From contig JAJQEC010000051.1 of NCBI GenBank assembly GCA_021201815.1, positions 1 through 64,000 on the forward strand: a stretch of DNA of 64,000 bases. The letters run 5' to 3'. Made by a program: the position numbers and the translations under genes. How positions within the stretch are numbered: position 1 is the first letter of the stretch; each line of letters opens with the position of its first letter. Origin of the DNA: Candidatus Azobacteroides sp. Lineage in GTDB: Bacteria; Bacteroidota; Bacteroidia; Bacteroidales; WRGA01. Positions 56,621 to 64,000 of the stretch are shown in pieces. Below the pieces are notes generated by a model, which was not told the DNA's origin, searched no databases, and was given only the letters and a program-made list of their open reading frames with translations.

Positions 56621-57403
56621 ATGAGTCAGAATCTTATTGTAAAAAGAACTAAAATAACTCTCCGAACAATTTTTGGATTAGGCCCGGTACAGGGAGTAAA
56701 AGTACTTTCTAAAATGTTATTTAAAAATACTGATAAAGTCAATTTACCCGGAATTAAATATCCTATCTCTTTACGGCCGGATACTACTGACTATGATGTT
56801 TTTTATCAGTTATTTTCCAAATCGGAATATGATCTTCCCATTCCTATTGATTTTGAACCCAGATTGATCATTGATGCCGGAGCGAATATCGGTCTGACTG
56901 CAGTTTATTTCAAAAATAAATTTCCGGATGCTACTATTATCTCTATTGAACCGGACAATGAGAATTTCGAAATGCTGAAAAAAAACACAGCTCAGTACGA
57001 CAATGTCTATCTGGAAAAAGCCGGCCTATGGAACAAAGAGACCTACATTACCGTAAAAGATACATACGGATTAGGGGCCCATGGCATGATTGTCAAAGAA
57101 AATGACCATCCCGTGGAAAACTCATTGAAAGCTGTAACCATCGACGGATTATTGAAAAAATATAATTTGACAGATCAACGAATTGATATTCTGAAAGTAG
57201 ATATTGAAACATCCGAAAAACATTTTTTCGCTTCCAATTATGAATCCTGGCTTCCGAAAACAAAGTTACTGATTGTCGAATTACATGATATTATTGAAAA
57301 AGGTTGCGCACAAGCCTTTTTTAACGCGATCTGTCGGAGTCTCCCGAACTTTTCGTTTCATATGAAAGGTGAAAATGTAATTGTTATCAACGAAGATATT
57401 TAA
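56621..57403 (+). CDS. FkbM-family methyltransferase
   Basis: A 260-residue SAM-dependent O-methyltransferase. Motif I is LIIDAGANIGLTAVYF (about 86-101), motif II is ISIEPDNENFEMLKKN (about 110-125), and the FkbM-typical VDGLLKKY-like and LKVDIETSEKHFF stretch (about 190-202) follows with a conserved acidic Asp-Ile-Glu. The N-terminal 60 residues are basic. Usual substrates are sugars of surface glycans or lipids. No glycosyltransferase lies beside it, so the substrate is open. It has its own terminator. Confidence 0.83.
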   Translation: MSQNLIVKRTKITLRTIFGLGPVQGVKVLSKMLFKNTDKVNLPGIKYPISLRPDTTDYDVFYQLFSKSEYDLPIPIDFEPRLIIDAGANIGLTAVYFKNKFPDATIISIEPDNENFEMLKKNTAQYDNVYLEKAGLWNKETYITVKDTYGLGAHGMIVKENDHPVENSLKAVTIDGLLKKYNLTDQRIDILKVDIETSEKHFFASNYESWLPKTKLLIVELHDIIEKGCAQAFFNAICRSLPNFSFHMKGENVIVINEDI

Positions 57404-57426
57404 TTTATCGGCTTAAAACTATCATT

Positions 57427-57463
57427 AAAAAGCTTACCGAAAGTAATTTCCGGTGAGCTTTTT
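57427..57463 (+). terminator. Terminator after the FkbM gene
   Basis: AAAAAGCTTACCG (57427-57439) pairs with CGGTGAGCTTTTT (57451-57463), with one G-T pair and a T-rich tail. Confidence 0.75.
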
Positions 57464-57548
57464 CTTTTCTATCCATCGTCCCGTTCCTTCATAAAACTTT
57501 TCAGCAATTCATTTGTTTACATTAATAATGTAAAAAATGGTTTAATGT

Positions 57549-58310
57549 ATGAATAAAGACAGAATTTTTTCCGCCTGGGGGACTTACTTTCTGGCAGTAC
57601 TACTTTTAGTAGCTGCCTGTTCCAAAAAAAGCAAAGAGTTACCTGAAGACGAAATAATGATCGATCAGGAGGAAATTCTTTCAAATCCTGTTCTTTCTCA
57701 GGAAGAACAGGAAAAACTTACCCCACAAGATGTATTACGGATTTTAAAAGCCGGAAACGACGATTTTGTAAACGACAATCTGACAATAAGAAATAATACG
57801 GAAAGAGTAAGAGAAGCCGCCCTGGGACAATATCCTAAAGCAGTTATTCTTTCCTGCCTTGATTCAAGAGTACCGGTGGAAGATGTATTTCACAGGGGAA
57901 TCGGAGATATATTTGTTGCCCGTGTAGCAGGTAATATTGTAAATGAAGATATTCTCGGAAGTCTGGAATACGCCTGTAAAGTCTCCGGATCTAAAGTCAT
58001 TCTTGTATTAGGTCATGAATATTGTGGCGCTATTAAATCAGCAATTGACAGTGTAGAATTAGGAAACATTACCGCTCTTTTAAATAAGATTCATCCGGCA
58101 ATTGAACAAACTTCCGGCAAATTTAACGGAAAAAAGACATCCGGGAATCCGGAATTTGTAGATGCGGTTTGCCGCCAAAATGTAAAGCACTCGATGAATG
58201 AAATAAGGGAAAAAAGTCCGATCCTATCGGAAATGGAAAAGAATAAGGAAATAATGATCGTCGGAGGAATCTACGATATGAAAACCGGAAAAGTAAACTT
58301 TTTTCTTTAA
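57549..58310 (+). CDS. Lipoprotein beta-carbonic anhydrase
   Basis: Interconverts CO2 and bicarbonate. A 253-residue protein with a lipobox (LLVAAC, Cys at about 24) followed by SKKSKELPEDE, so the mature enzyme is membrane-anchored outside the cytoplasm, unlike most beta-class enzymes. The zinc and catalytic motifs are intact: CLDSRVPVE (about 101-109, zinc Cys and the Asp-Arg dyad) and GHEYCGAIK (about 157-165, zinc His and Cys). ARVAGNIVNEDILGSLEYA is the substrate region. The C-terminal MIVGGIYDMKTGKVNFF is typical. Position at the surface suggests a role in CO2 or bicarbonate supply or periplasmic pH. Confidence 0.88.
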   Translation: MNKDRIFSAWGTYFLAVLLLVAACSKKSKELPEDEIMIDQEEILSNPVLSQEEQEKLTPQDVLRILKAGNDDFVNDNLTIRNNTERVREAALGQYPKAVILSCLDSRVPVEDVFHRGIGDIFVARVAGNIVNEDILGSLEYACKVSGSKVILVLGHEYCGAIKSAIDSVELGNITALLNKIHPAIEQTSGKFNGKKTSGNPEFVDAVCRQNVKHSMNEIREKSPILSEMEKNKEIMIVGGIYDMKTGKVNFFL

Positions 58311-58383
58311 AATATTTCAATTATTCTTTTATTCATCAATAGCATATATAAAAGCATTTTTAATCAACTAAAAACAAAAAAGT

Positions 58384-58950
58384 ATGATAAATAATTTAAT
58401 GGAACTGGTTCAACAATTTACCGGAAATACAGTAAATAATAATCCGGATATTCCGCAGGAGAAAAAAGGGACAGTAGTACAGTCAGCTGCAGAAGGAATC
58501 TTCAACGGATTAAGAAATCAGGCAAGCGGAGGAGATCTCGGTCAAATCTTAAACTTATTCGGTTCCAGAGGGAATAATGTAAGTAATTCTCTTTCTCAAA
58601 ATATTCAGTCATCTGTTATTTCTTCACTGATGAGTAAAGCCGGTATCAATAACCAACTGGCGCAAAATCTTGCCGGACAAATCGTACCGAATGTACTTGG
58701 ATTAATGTCAAAAAAAGCAGCCGATCCCAACAACAGCCAATATAATGTAAATGGAATCCTTAGTTCCATCACCGGAGGCAAAACAAATGGAATTGACATT
58801 CAGGGTTTATTAAACAAATATACCGGAGGAGAAGATGGTAAATTCGATATGAACGATATTATGCATCTGATTAGCGGAAATAATAAAGAACAAGGAAACT
58901 CCGACGGAGGTATTTTAAGTTCCTTGGGAGGATTATTAGGGAATAAATAA
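58384..58950 (+). CDS. Hypothetical protein, DUF937/YidB-like outline
   Basis: A 188-residue, Asn- and Gly-rich helical protein without a signal peptide. Repeated hydrophobic helices with NNLMELVQQFTG, GILSSITGGKTNG and GGILSSLGGLLGN give it the look of the DUF937/YidB-like proteins common in Bacteroidetes, in which short amphipathic helices end in Gly-rich loops. An EF-like acidic stretch GGEDGKFDMNDIMHLI (about 150-165) may bind calcium. No catalytic residues seen. It follows the carbonic anhydrase by 73 bp on the same strand, with its own terminator. Confidence 0.55.
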   Translation: MINNLMELVQQFTGNTVNNNPDIPQEKKGTVVQSAAEGIFNGLRNQASGGDLGQILNLFGSRGNNVSNSLSQNIQSSVISSLMSKAGINNQLAQNLAGQIVPNVLGLMSKKAADPNNSQYNVNGILSSITGGKTNGIDIQGLLNKYTGGEDGKFDMNDIMHLISGNNKEQGNSDGGILSSLGGLLGNK

Positions 58951-58967
58951 GTTTATATTTTTGCAAA

Positions 58968-58999
58968 AAAACGGTTTACTTTGATAAGTAAACCGTTTT
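58968..58999. terminator. Bidirectional terminator
   Basis: AAAACGGTTTACTT (58968-58981) and its exact complement (58986-58999) enclose a TGAT loop, between convergent genes. Confidence 0.8.
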
Positions 59000-59019
59000 C
59001 TATTTTTATGGCAATTTTC

Positions 59020-60240
59020 TTATTCGGCAGAAACAACAGCCTGTGGCATTTCTGCAGGAATAACATTATATTTTTTAAAACACTTTTCTACTTTGCCGAT
59101 TGCATAATCCAGCTGTTCCATCGTATGAGTAGCCATTAAAGAAAAACGGATCAACGTATCATCCGGGGACACTGCCGGGGACACAACCGGATTAACGAAT
59201 ATTCCTTCATCCATTAACTCTCTGGTAATACGGAATGTCTTTTCGTTATCCCTGATATAAAGAGGAATAATGGGTGTTTGTGTATTACCGATCTCACAGC
59301 CAAGCTGTCTGAATCCGGTTAATGCGTAATTAGTTAATTTCCACAGATGTTCTATCCGCTCAGGCTCATTGAGCATAATATCCAGTGCTGCAGAAGCTGC
59401 TCCGATAGATGCAGGCGTACAACTGGCACTAAAAATATAAGACCGGGAATTATGCCTAAGATACTCGGTAATGGTTTTGTTTGCAGCAATAAAGCCACCC
59501 AGGGAAGCAAAAGATTTACTAAAAGTACCCATTATCAGGTCGACATCATTTGTCAGACCGAAATGATTGCATGTCCCTCTTCCGTTTCTACCCAATACAC
59601 CGATACCGTGTGCCTCATCTACCATAATGGAAGCGTTGTATTTTTTTGCCAGGTCCACAATAACCGGTAAGTTCGCAATATCACCTTCCATACTGAATAC
59701 TCCATCCATAACAATCAGCTTGACTTTGTCAATATCACAGGATTTCAATACTTTCTCCAGTGATTCCATATCGTTATGTTTGTATTTCAGTGCATTTGAA
59801 AAAGAAAGCCTTCTTCCTTCAATGATAGAAGCATGATCCAGATCGTCCAGTATAATATATTCACCACGACCCGTTAAGCAGGAAACAACTCCTAAATTAA
59901 CCTGAAATCCGGTAGAATAGATGATCGCATCTTCTTTATCTACAAATTCCGCCAACCGGCGTTCTAATTCAACGTGAATATCTAGTGTTCCATTTAAAAA
60001 ACGAGAGCCGGCACATCCGGTACCATATCTTTTGGTAGCTTCGATGGCGGCTTCCTTTACTTTGGGATGGTTGGTTAATCCTAAATAGCTGTTTGAACCG
60101 AACATTAAGACCTTTTTGCCTCCAATGACAACTTCTGTATCCTGTTCGCTTTGAATTTCCCGAAAATAAGGATAAATCCCCATCTCTTTTACAATCCGGG
60201 AATCATCATATTTCGCCAATTTCTGTTCTAATAAATTCAT
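59020..60240 (-). CDS. Serine palmitoyltransferase (alpha-oxoamine synthase)
   Basis: First step of sphingolipid synthesis: serine plus palmitoyl-CoA to 3-ketosphinganine, PLP-dependent, cytosolic. The 406-residue protein has GTGCAGSRFLNGTLDIHVELE (about 73-93), DDLDHASIIEGRRLS, VDEAHGIGVLGRNGRG (about 208-223) and the PLP lysine in GTFSKSFASLGGFIA (about 240-254). It resembles the Bacteroides SPT more than BioF or Kbl, and Bacteroidales make sphingolipids, so SPT is preferred. BioF remains possible, but no other biotin gene is present. A good promoter lies upstream. Confidence 0.82.
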   Translation of the reverse strand: MNLLEQKLAKYDDSRIVKEMGIYPYFREIQSEQDTEVVIGGKKVLMFGSNSYLGLTNHPKVKEAAIEATKRYGTGCAGSRFLNGTLDIHVELERRLAEFVDKEDAIIYSTGFQVNLGVVSCLTGRGEYIILDDLDHASIIEGRRLSFSNALKYKHNDMESLEKVLKSCDIDKVKLIVMDGVFSMEGDIANLPVIVDLAKKYNASIMVDEAHGIGVLGRNGRGTCNHFGLTNDVDLIMGTFSKSFASLGGFIAANKTITEYLRHNSRSYIFSASCTPASIGAASAALDIMLNEPERIEHLWKLTNYALTGFRQLGCEIGNTQTPIIPLYIRDNEKTFRITRELMDEGIFVNPVVSPAVSPDDTLIRFSLMATHTMEQLDYAIGKVEKCFKKYNVIPAEMPQAVVSAE

Positions 60241-60332
60241 ATAATCCTGTTAACTTTTAACAAATTCATTTTCATACGAATGTTTTTCTCTTTTTGCAGT
60301 ATTTGAAAAAACATCACTAAAAAACAGGCTGG

Positions 60333-60366
60333 CAAAAATACTAAAAAAATCTAAACACAAACCAAA
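60333..60366 (-). promoter_or_regulatory. Serine palmitoyltransferase promoter
   Basis: On the minus strand TTTTG (60366-60363), 22 bp, then TATTTTTG (60340-60333), about 92 bp before the start codon. Confidence 0.55.
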
Positions 60367-60600
60367 ATCGATTAAAATGTTTGGTTAAATGCACTTGTTT
60401 TTTGAAATATGTTCTTCCATAGCATTATTTATAGACAAAAATAAACAATTTTATAGTAGAAAGAAACAATTTTAACCAAAACCTGACTTTCAAAACCTGA
60501 TTTTTACCTGATAAATATAATAAAGACTTTAAATTATATGGTCTGGGAATAATGCAAAAATTTTTCCTGAGAGTTTATTATTAAAAAAAAGCAAAAAAAC

Positions 60601-60631
60601 TTGACTTCCGGATAAAAAAGCAGTATCTTTA
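60601..60631 (+). promoter_or_regulatory. Promoter-like site reading into array C
   Basis: TTG (60601-60603), 20 bp, then TATCTTTA (60624-60631) differs from the consensus at the last base. It would transcribe array C. The frame opening at 60633 is built mostly from the array and does not look like a protein. Confidence 0.35.
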
Positions 60632-60749
60632 TATGCAGGGAAGAACTTATTATTTAAGAAATATATTTTGTCACCATATAATCTCTGGCTGCTATTTGAG
60701 GGTGTTCATGTCCTTCTTTCTGCAGGAGGTTCCTCCTATTCCGGATTTC

Positions 60750-60881
60750 ATCGTTCCACCAAGGTCAAACGAACGTCCCACCTTGGTAAGACGATCGCCC
60801 CACCAAGGTGGGACGATAACAAGGAGCGGCCGTTTATACGACATGGACCGCTCGTTTATATAACATTGAACGCCTCTTTAC
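60750..60881. repeat. Phased dyad array C, 22-bp period, two word families
   Basis: Six 22-bp units start at 60750, 60772, 60794, 60816, 60838 and 60860. Units 1-3 centre on ACCAAGGT or its complement ACCTTGGT at 60758, 60780 and 60802, with CGTCCCACC / GGTGGGACG arms; unit 2 is inverted. Units 4-6 carry a different word, GAGCGGCC (60824), inverted as GACCGCTC (60846), and a weak GAACGCCT (60868), with CGTTTAT ends. The period is unbroken across the change of word. The rest of 60241-61075 is AT-rich and holds no gene. Confidence 0.8.
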
Positions 60882-61075
60882 ATGACTTTATTCTCATGTT
60901 TTCCCGGATTGCCCATACTCTTTTCAAAATAATAAAATTATGTGGAAGGAAAACAAAATGACTAAAATGACTGCATTTTATCGAAGCATGATACTGTTTA
61001 TAAAACAAATCATTATTCTTATCGTGTTTACATATATTATAAAGAAGAGCATTATCACTTCTTAAGAGGACTCCT

Positions 61076-62956
61076 TTAGCCTTCTTTTTCACTAAGTTCA
61101 AGCCATCGAAACGTTTTTTCTTCTATCAACTCCATTATTTCGCCCATCCGGGTAGAGGTCCGGATCAATACATCGGAAGACAGATTCCCGGAATTCAGGG
61201 AAACCTCAAGTTCTCTTTTTTCTTTTTCCAGTTCTTCGATTTCTATTCCCAGCGAATCAAACTCTCTTTTTTCTTTAAAGGTTAACTTATTATTAGCTTT
61301 TTCCCTGACGGGTTTTGAATTGTTTTTATCTATATTTTCCGTTTTTACGGATAAGGATTTTTTCTCTTCCTTTTCGCATTCTTCTTTCCAGTCCCTGTAA
61401 TCCGTATAATTACCCGGAAAATCCTTAATCTCCGCGTTCCCTTTAAAAACAAGCAGATGATCCACTACCTTATCCATAAAATACCGGTCGTGGGAAATAA
61501 CAATGACACATCCTTTAAAGTCTTTCAGATATTCTTCCAGCACATTCAATGTAACGATATCCAGGTCATTAGTCGGCTCATCCAGCACAAGAAAATTCGG
61601 ATTCTTAATCAAAATAGAACAGAGATATAACCGGCGCTTTTCTCCTCCACTTAATTTATAAACATAATTATATTGGGTTTCAGGGGTAAAAAGAAAATGC
61701 TGAAGAAACTGGGAAGCAGAAAGTTTTTTACCATTTCCAAGAGATATTTCTTCTGCAATATCCCGGATGACATCAATGACTTTCATTTGTCCATCGAACT
61801 GCAATCCATCCTGACTGTAATATCCGAAACGCACTGTCTCACCTATATCGATAATTCCTTTATCCGGTTGTATTTCGCCAAGTAATATCTTAATAAAGGT
61901 AGACTTTCCGGTACCATTATTTCCGATAATTCCCATTTTTTCATACCGGGAAAAAGTGTAATTAAAATCTTCCAGGATTTTCAGGTCTCCGAAACTTTTA
62001 TATACATGCTCTGCTTCAAATATTTTAGACCCTATGTAGGAAGCCTGCACGCCCAGATTCACCTGTTCGTTTCGGAAAGAAGTTTTCACTTTATCTTCTA
62101 AGTGATAAAATGCATCTTTTCTGGCTTTTGCTTTAGTAGCACGTGCCTGAGGCTGACGACGCATCCATTCCAGTTCTTTTTTATAAAGATTCTGCGCAGT
62201 TTCCATTTCCGCAGCCTGAGACTCCATGCGTTCCTGTTTCTTTTCCAGGTAATAACTATAATTCCCTTTGTATTGATAAAGTTGTTTGTTGTCAATTTCC
62301 AAAATTTCATTACAGACACGGTCCAGAAAATACCGGTCATGAGTTACCATCAATAATGCCCGGTTGTTTTTCTTCAGATAATCCTCTAACCATTCCGTCA
62401 TTTCAAGATCCAGGTGGTTGGTAGGTTCATCCAGAATTAACAAATCCGGTTCCTGTATTAATACATTCGCTAAAGCAACTCTTTTTAATTGTCCTCCGGA
62501 AAGTTCTCTGATCTTTTGATTGAAATCCGTAATCTTAAGCTGAGTAAGGATCTGTTTAATCTTATGTTCGTAATCCCAGGCTTGTAACTGCTCCATCCGG
62601 AGAAAGAGTGATTCCAATTTTTCCTGATCATCGGACGCCATTGCCTTTTCATATTCCGCAATCACACGAACTGTTTCATCTCCGGTGTGAAAACAGGCCT
62701 CCAGCACAGTATGTTCCTGAGGAAACTGAGGGTCCTGTTCCAGATAACCGACACGAATTCCCTGGCGAAAAACAATTTCTCCGTGATCATAGTCCTCTTT
62801 TCCGGAAAGAATATTCAACAATGTGGTTTTCCCGGAACCATTCTGTGCAATTAAGGCAATTCTTTGCCCCTCGGAAATGCCAAAGGATATATTCCGGAAT
62901 AAAATTAAATCTCCAAATGTTTTCGTTAGATTATTTACCTGCAGATAGACGACCAT
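61076..62956 (-). CDS. ABC-F family ATPase
   Basis: A 626-residue cytosolic protein with two ABC cassettes and no membrane part. Cassette 1: Walker A AQNGSGKTTLL (about 37-47), signature LSGGQLKRVALA (about 153), Walker B LLILDEPTNHLD. The linker (about 235-300) contains KELEWMRRQPQARATKAKARK, the P-site tip. Cassette 2: GNNGTGKSTFI (about 345), LSGGEKRRLYL (about 439) and LVLDEPTNDLD. A basic coiled coil (about 540-620) ends it, like Uup. ABC-F proteins act on the ribosome; a housekeeping Uup-like role is more likely than antibiotic resistance because of the C-terminal coiled coil. Confidence 0.88.
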   Translation of the reverse strand: MVVYLQVNNLTKTFGDLILFRNISFGISEGQRIALIAQNGSGKTTLLNILSGKEDYDHGEIVFRQGIRVGYLEQDPQFPQEHTVLEACFHTGDETVRVIAEYEKAMASDDQEKLESLFLRMEQLQAWDYEHKIKQILTQLKITDFNQKIRELSGGQLKRVALANVLIQEPDLLILDEPTNHLDLEMTEWLEDYLKKNNRALLMVTHDRYFLDRVCNEILEIDNKQLYQYKGNYSYYLEKKQERMESQAAEMETAQNLYKKELEWMRRQPQARATKAKARKDAFYHLEDKVKTSFRNEQVNLGVQASYIGSKIFEAEHVYKSFGDLKILEDFNYTFSRYEKMGIIGNNGTGKSTFIKILLGEIQPDKGIIDIGETVRFGYYSQDGLQFDGQMKVIDVIRDIAEEISLGNGKKLSASQFLQHFLFTPETQYNYVYKLSGGEKRRLYLCSILIKNPNFLVLDEPTNDLDIVTLNVLEEYLKDFKGCVIVISHDRYFMDKVVDHLLVFKGNAEIKDFPGNYTDYRDWKEECEKEEKKSLSVKTENIDKNNSKPVREKANNKLTFKEKREFDSLGIEIEELEKEKRELEVSLNSGNLSSDVLIRTSTRMGEIMELIEEKTFRWLELSEKEG

Positions 62957-62973
62957 GATATGTTATTTTGAGA

Positions 62974-62981
62974 CAAAAATA
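62974..62981 (-). promoter_or_regulatory. ABC-F promoter -7 element
   Basis: On the minus strand TATTTTTG (62981-62974), about 18 bp before the start codon, implying a very short leader. Confidence 0.4.
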
Positions 62982-62995
62982 ATTCATTTTAGGAA

Positions 62996-63042
62996 AAAGG
63001 TAGAAAGTGAAAGGTAGAAAGTGAAAAGTAAAAGGTAAAAAA
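62996..63042. repeat. Short A/G-rich tandem words
   Basis: AAAGGTAGAAAGTG occurs twice in a row (62996-63009 and 63010-63023), then AAAAGTAAAAGGTAAAAAA. These are the same words that form hairpins at 6699-6740 and 3056-3084. The rest of 63043-63389 is AT-rich with no gene; GTCACTTTTTACTTTTTACC at 63341-63360 is the complementary version. Confidence 0.5.
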
Positions 63043-63389
63043 CATAATTTTAGCTTATAAATACGAGGAAAATAATATTCAAGACGGCCTGTATGAAAAG
63101 TTGAACAAGCTCCCATGTAGTAAATATAAAGTAAACAACCGGCTTTATTTATTTTTTATCATTATTATCCGGTAAAAATTTTATAGATGAATGCCATTCT
63201 TCCTTCCTGAGTTACTTTGCAGACTACATCAAATATATTTACAAAACAGTTCAGAAGAATTAAAAAAGAAAGCACATATACAATCCACTAATCATTTTGA
63301 AAACGGAACTATCCTTAAAAAAATAACAATAAATTAGCTAGTCACTTTTTACTTTTTACCGATTGTTAAAAAAACATTCTTTTAAATAA

Positions 63390-63419
63390 TTTGTTTTTTA
63401 AATTACTGATGTAACTTTG
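63390..63419 (+). promoter_or_regulatory. Lipid kinase promoter
   Basis: TTTG (63390-63393), 18 bp, then TAACTTTG (63412-63419), 30 bp before the start codon at 63450. Confidence 0.6.
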
Positions 63420-63449
63420 CAGAAAATAAAAACCTATACCCACACTATC

Positions 63450-64000
63450 ATGAGTAAAAAGAAAGTACTTGTTATTATAAATCCTATTTCCGGCACATCC
63501 GGAAAAAAACAATTACCTTCTACTATATATAATCATCCCCTGACTGCTAATTTTGATTTTGACATCCGGACCTCGGAATATAAAGGCCATGCAAAAGAAC
63601 TGGCCCGGGAAGCTGTGGAAAATTTCTATGAGTATGTGCTGGCTGTCGGAGGAGATGGCACAGTAAATGAGATAGCCTGTGAGCTTGTACAAAGTGAAAC
63701 AGCGCTTGGTATTATTCCGCTGGGGTCAGGAAACGGCCTGGCCCGTCATCTGGGAATCCCGATACATACTAAAAAGGCACTGGAAGTATTTCTTTCTGAA
63801 AACGTAACTGCGGTAGATTATTGTAAAGCAAATGATAAATTTTTCTTTGCGACTTTCGGCGTCGGGCTGGATGCGAAAGTAAGTGAAGCCTTTTCCGAGA
63901 GTAAAACCCGGGGACTTATCACCTATGTAGCCAATTCAATTACAGAATTTGCAAAATTAAAACCGGAAAAATATACCATTACCACGTATGAAGGAGAATC
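63450..64000 (+). CDS. Diacylglycerol-kinase-family lipid kinase, truncated by window end
   Basis: The first 183 codons of a YegS/BmrU-type lipid kinase; the gene runs past the window. It opens with MSKKKVLVIINPISGTSGKK (the conserved NP-x-SG), continues with the nucleotide motif AVGGDGTVNEIACEL (about 66-80) and the substrate region IIPLGSGNGLARHLGIP (about 89-105), then FGVGLDAKVSEAF. In an organism with serine palmitoyltransferase this could phosphorylate diacylglycerol, a ceramide-like lipid or undecaprenol; the sequence does not decide. Confidence 0.88.
   Translation, partial: MSKKKVLVIINPISGTSGKKQLPSTIYNHPLTANFDFDIRTSEYKGHAKELAREAVENFYEYVLAVGGDGTVNEIACELVQSETALGIIPLGSGNGLARHLGIPIHTKKALEVFLSENVTAVDYCKANDKFFFATFGVGLDAKVSEAFSESKTRGLITYVANSITEFAKLKPEKYTITTYEGE

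Noticed and set aside
60633-60961. Two plus-strand frames over array C
   Set aside because: Their residues are dictated by the 22-bp repeat in two frames at once; no conserved character.
61076-62956. ABC-F antibiotic-resistance partner of the Mef-type exporter
   Set aside because: It is more than 30 kb away, on its own promoter, and has the Uup-like C-terminal coiled coil.

Overview
This window reads as chromosomal DNA of a Bacteroidota, most likely Bacteroidales. The evidence is the recurring sigma-ABfr-type promoters (TTG, about 20 bp, TAnnTTTG), the near absence of Shine-Dalgarno sites, several secreted proteins ending in a type IX secretion (T9SS) sorting domain, a serine palmitoyltransferase of the Bacteroides type, a Pit/DUF47 phosphate pair, a DUF2023-flavodoxin pair and Bacteroidetes-type GyrA. 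No rRNA, tRNA, integrase or transposase was recognised.

Layout. 1-1118: non-coding tract with a 22-bp phased repeat array, a small membrane ORF and a cluster of perfect hairpins. 1119-6685: folC, a zinc-ribbon membrane protein, and a fusion of a YfbK-type von Willebrand A protein with 14 WG repeats. 6760-15385: pectin region with a PL1 and a PL9 pectate lyase behind a direct-repeat operator, then a convergent giant beta-helix surface protein made of a tandem duplication and broken by two in-frame stops. 16135-26267: housekeeping and transport (flavodoxin, DUF2023, purM, recR, HAD, GNAT, Hint-domain protein, Nramp, SDR, ZupT, EamA). 26268-30644: repeat-rich region with REP-like palindromes, a second phased array, a promoter-to-terminator structured RNA candidate, a Mef-type exporter behind an attenuator-like leader, and rpiA. 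30645-40452: beta-1,3-glucan locus with a GH81 enzyme (one in-frame stop), two secreted binding-type proteins and a divergent Y_Y_Y/LuxR regulator; it has no SusC/SusD pair. 40542-64000: pit/DUF47, M16 peptidase, MscS, mfd, MATE, gyrA, TPR protein, FkbM methyltransferase, lipoprotein carbonic anhydrase, serine palmitoyltransferase, a third phased array, an ABC-F ATPase, and the start of a lipid kinase gene cut by the window end.

How it fits together. The organism secretes pectate lyases and a beta-1,3-glucanase through T9SS, which fits a plant- or fungal-polymer degrader. The beta-helix gene and the GH81 gene are each long single reading frames interrupted only by single stop codons (one TGA, two TAG at expected Trp positions), so they are recent pseudogenes unless the stops are read through.

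Most unusual signals: (1) three intergenic arrays with one architecture, short dyad words at a strict 21-22 bp period, but a different word in each; (2) an orphan structured transcript at 27130-27471; (3) a short leader peptide plus alternative hairpins before a macrolide-type exporter; (4) three in-frame stops in exported glycan proteins; (5) REP-like two-hairpin elements.
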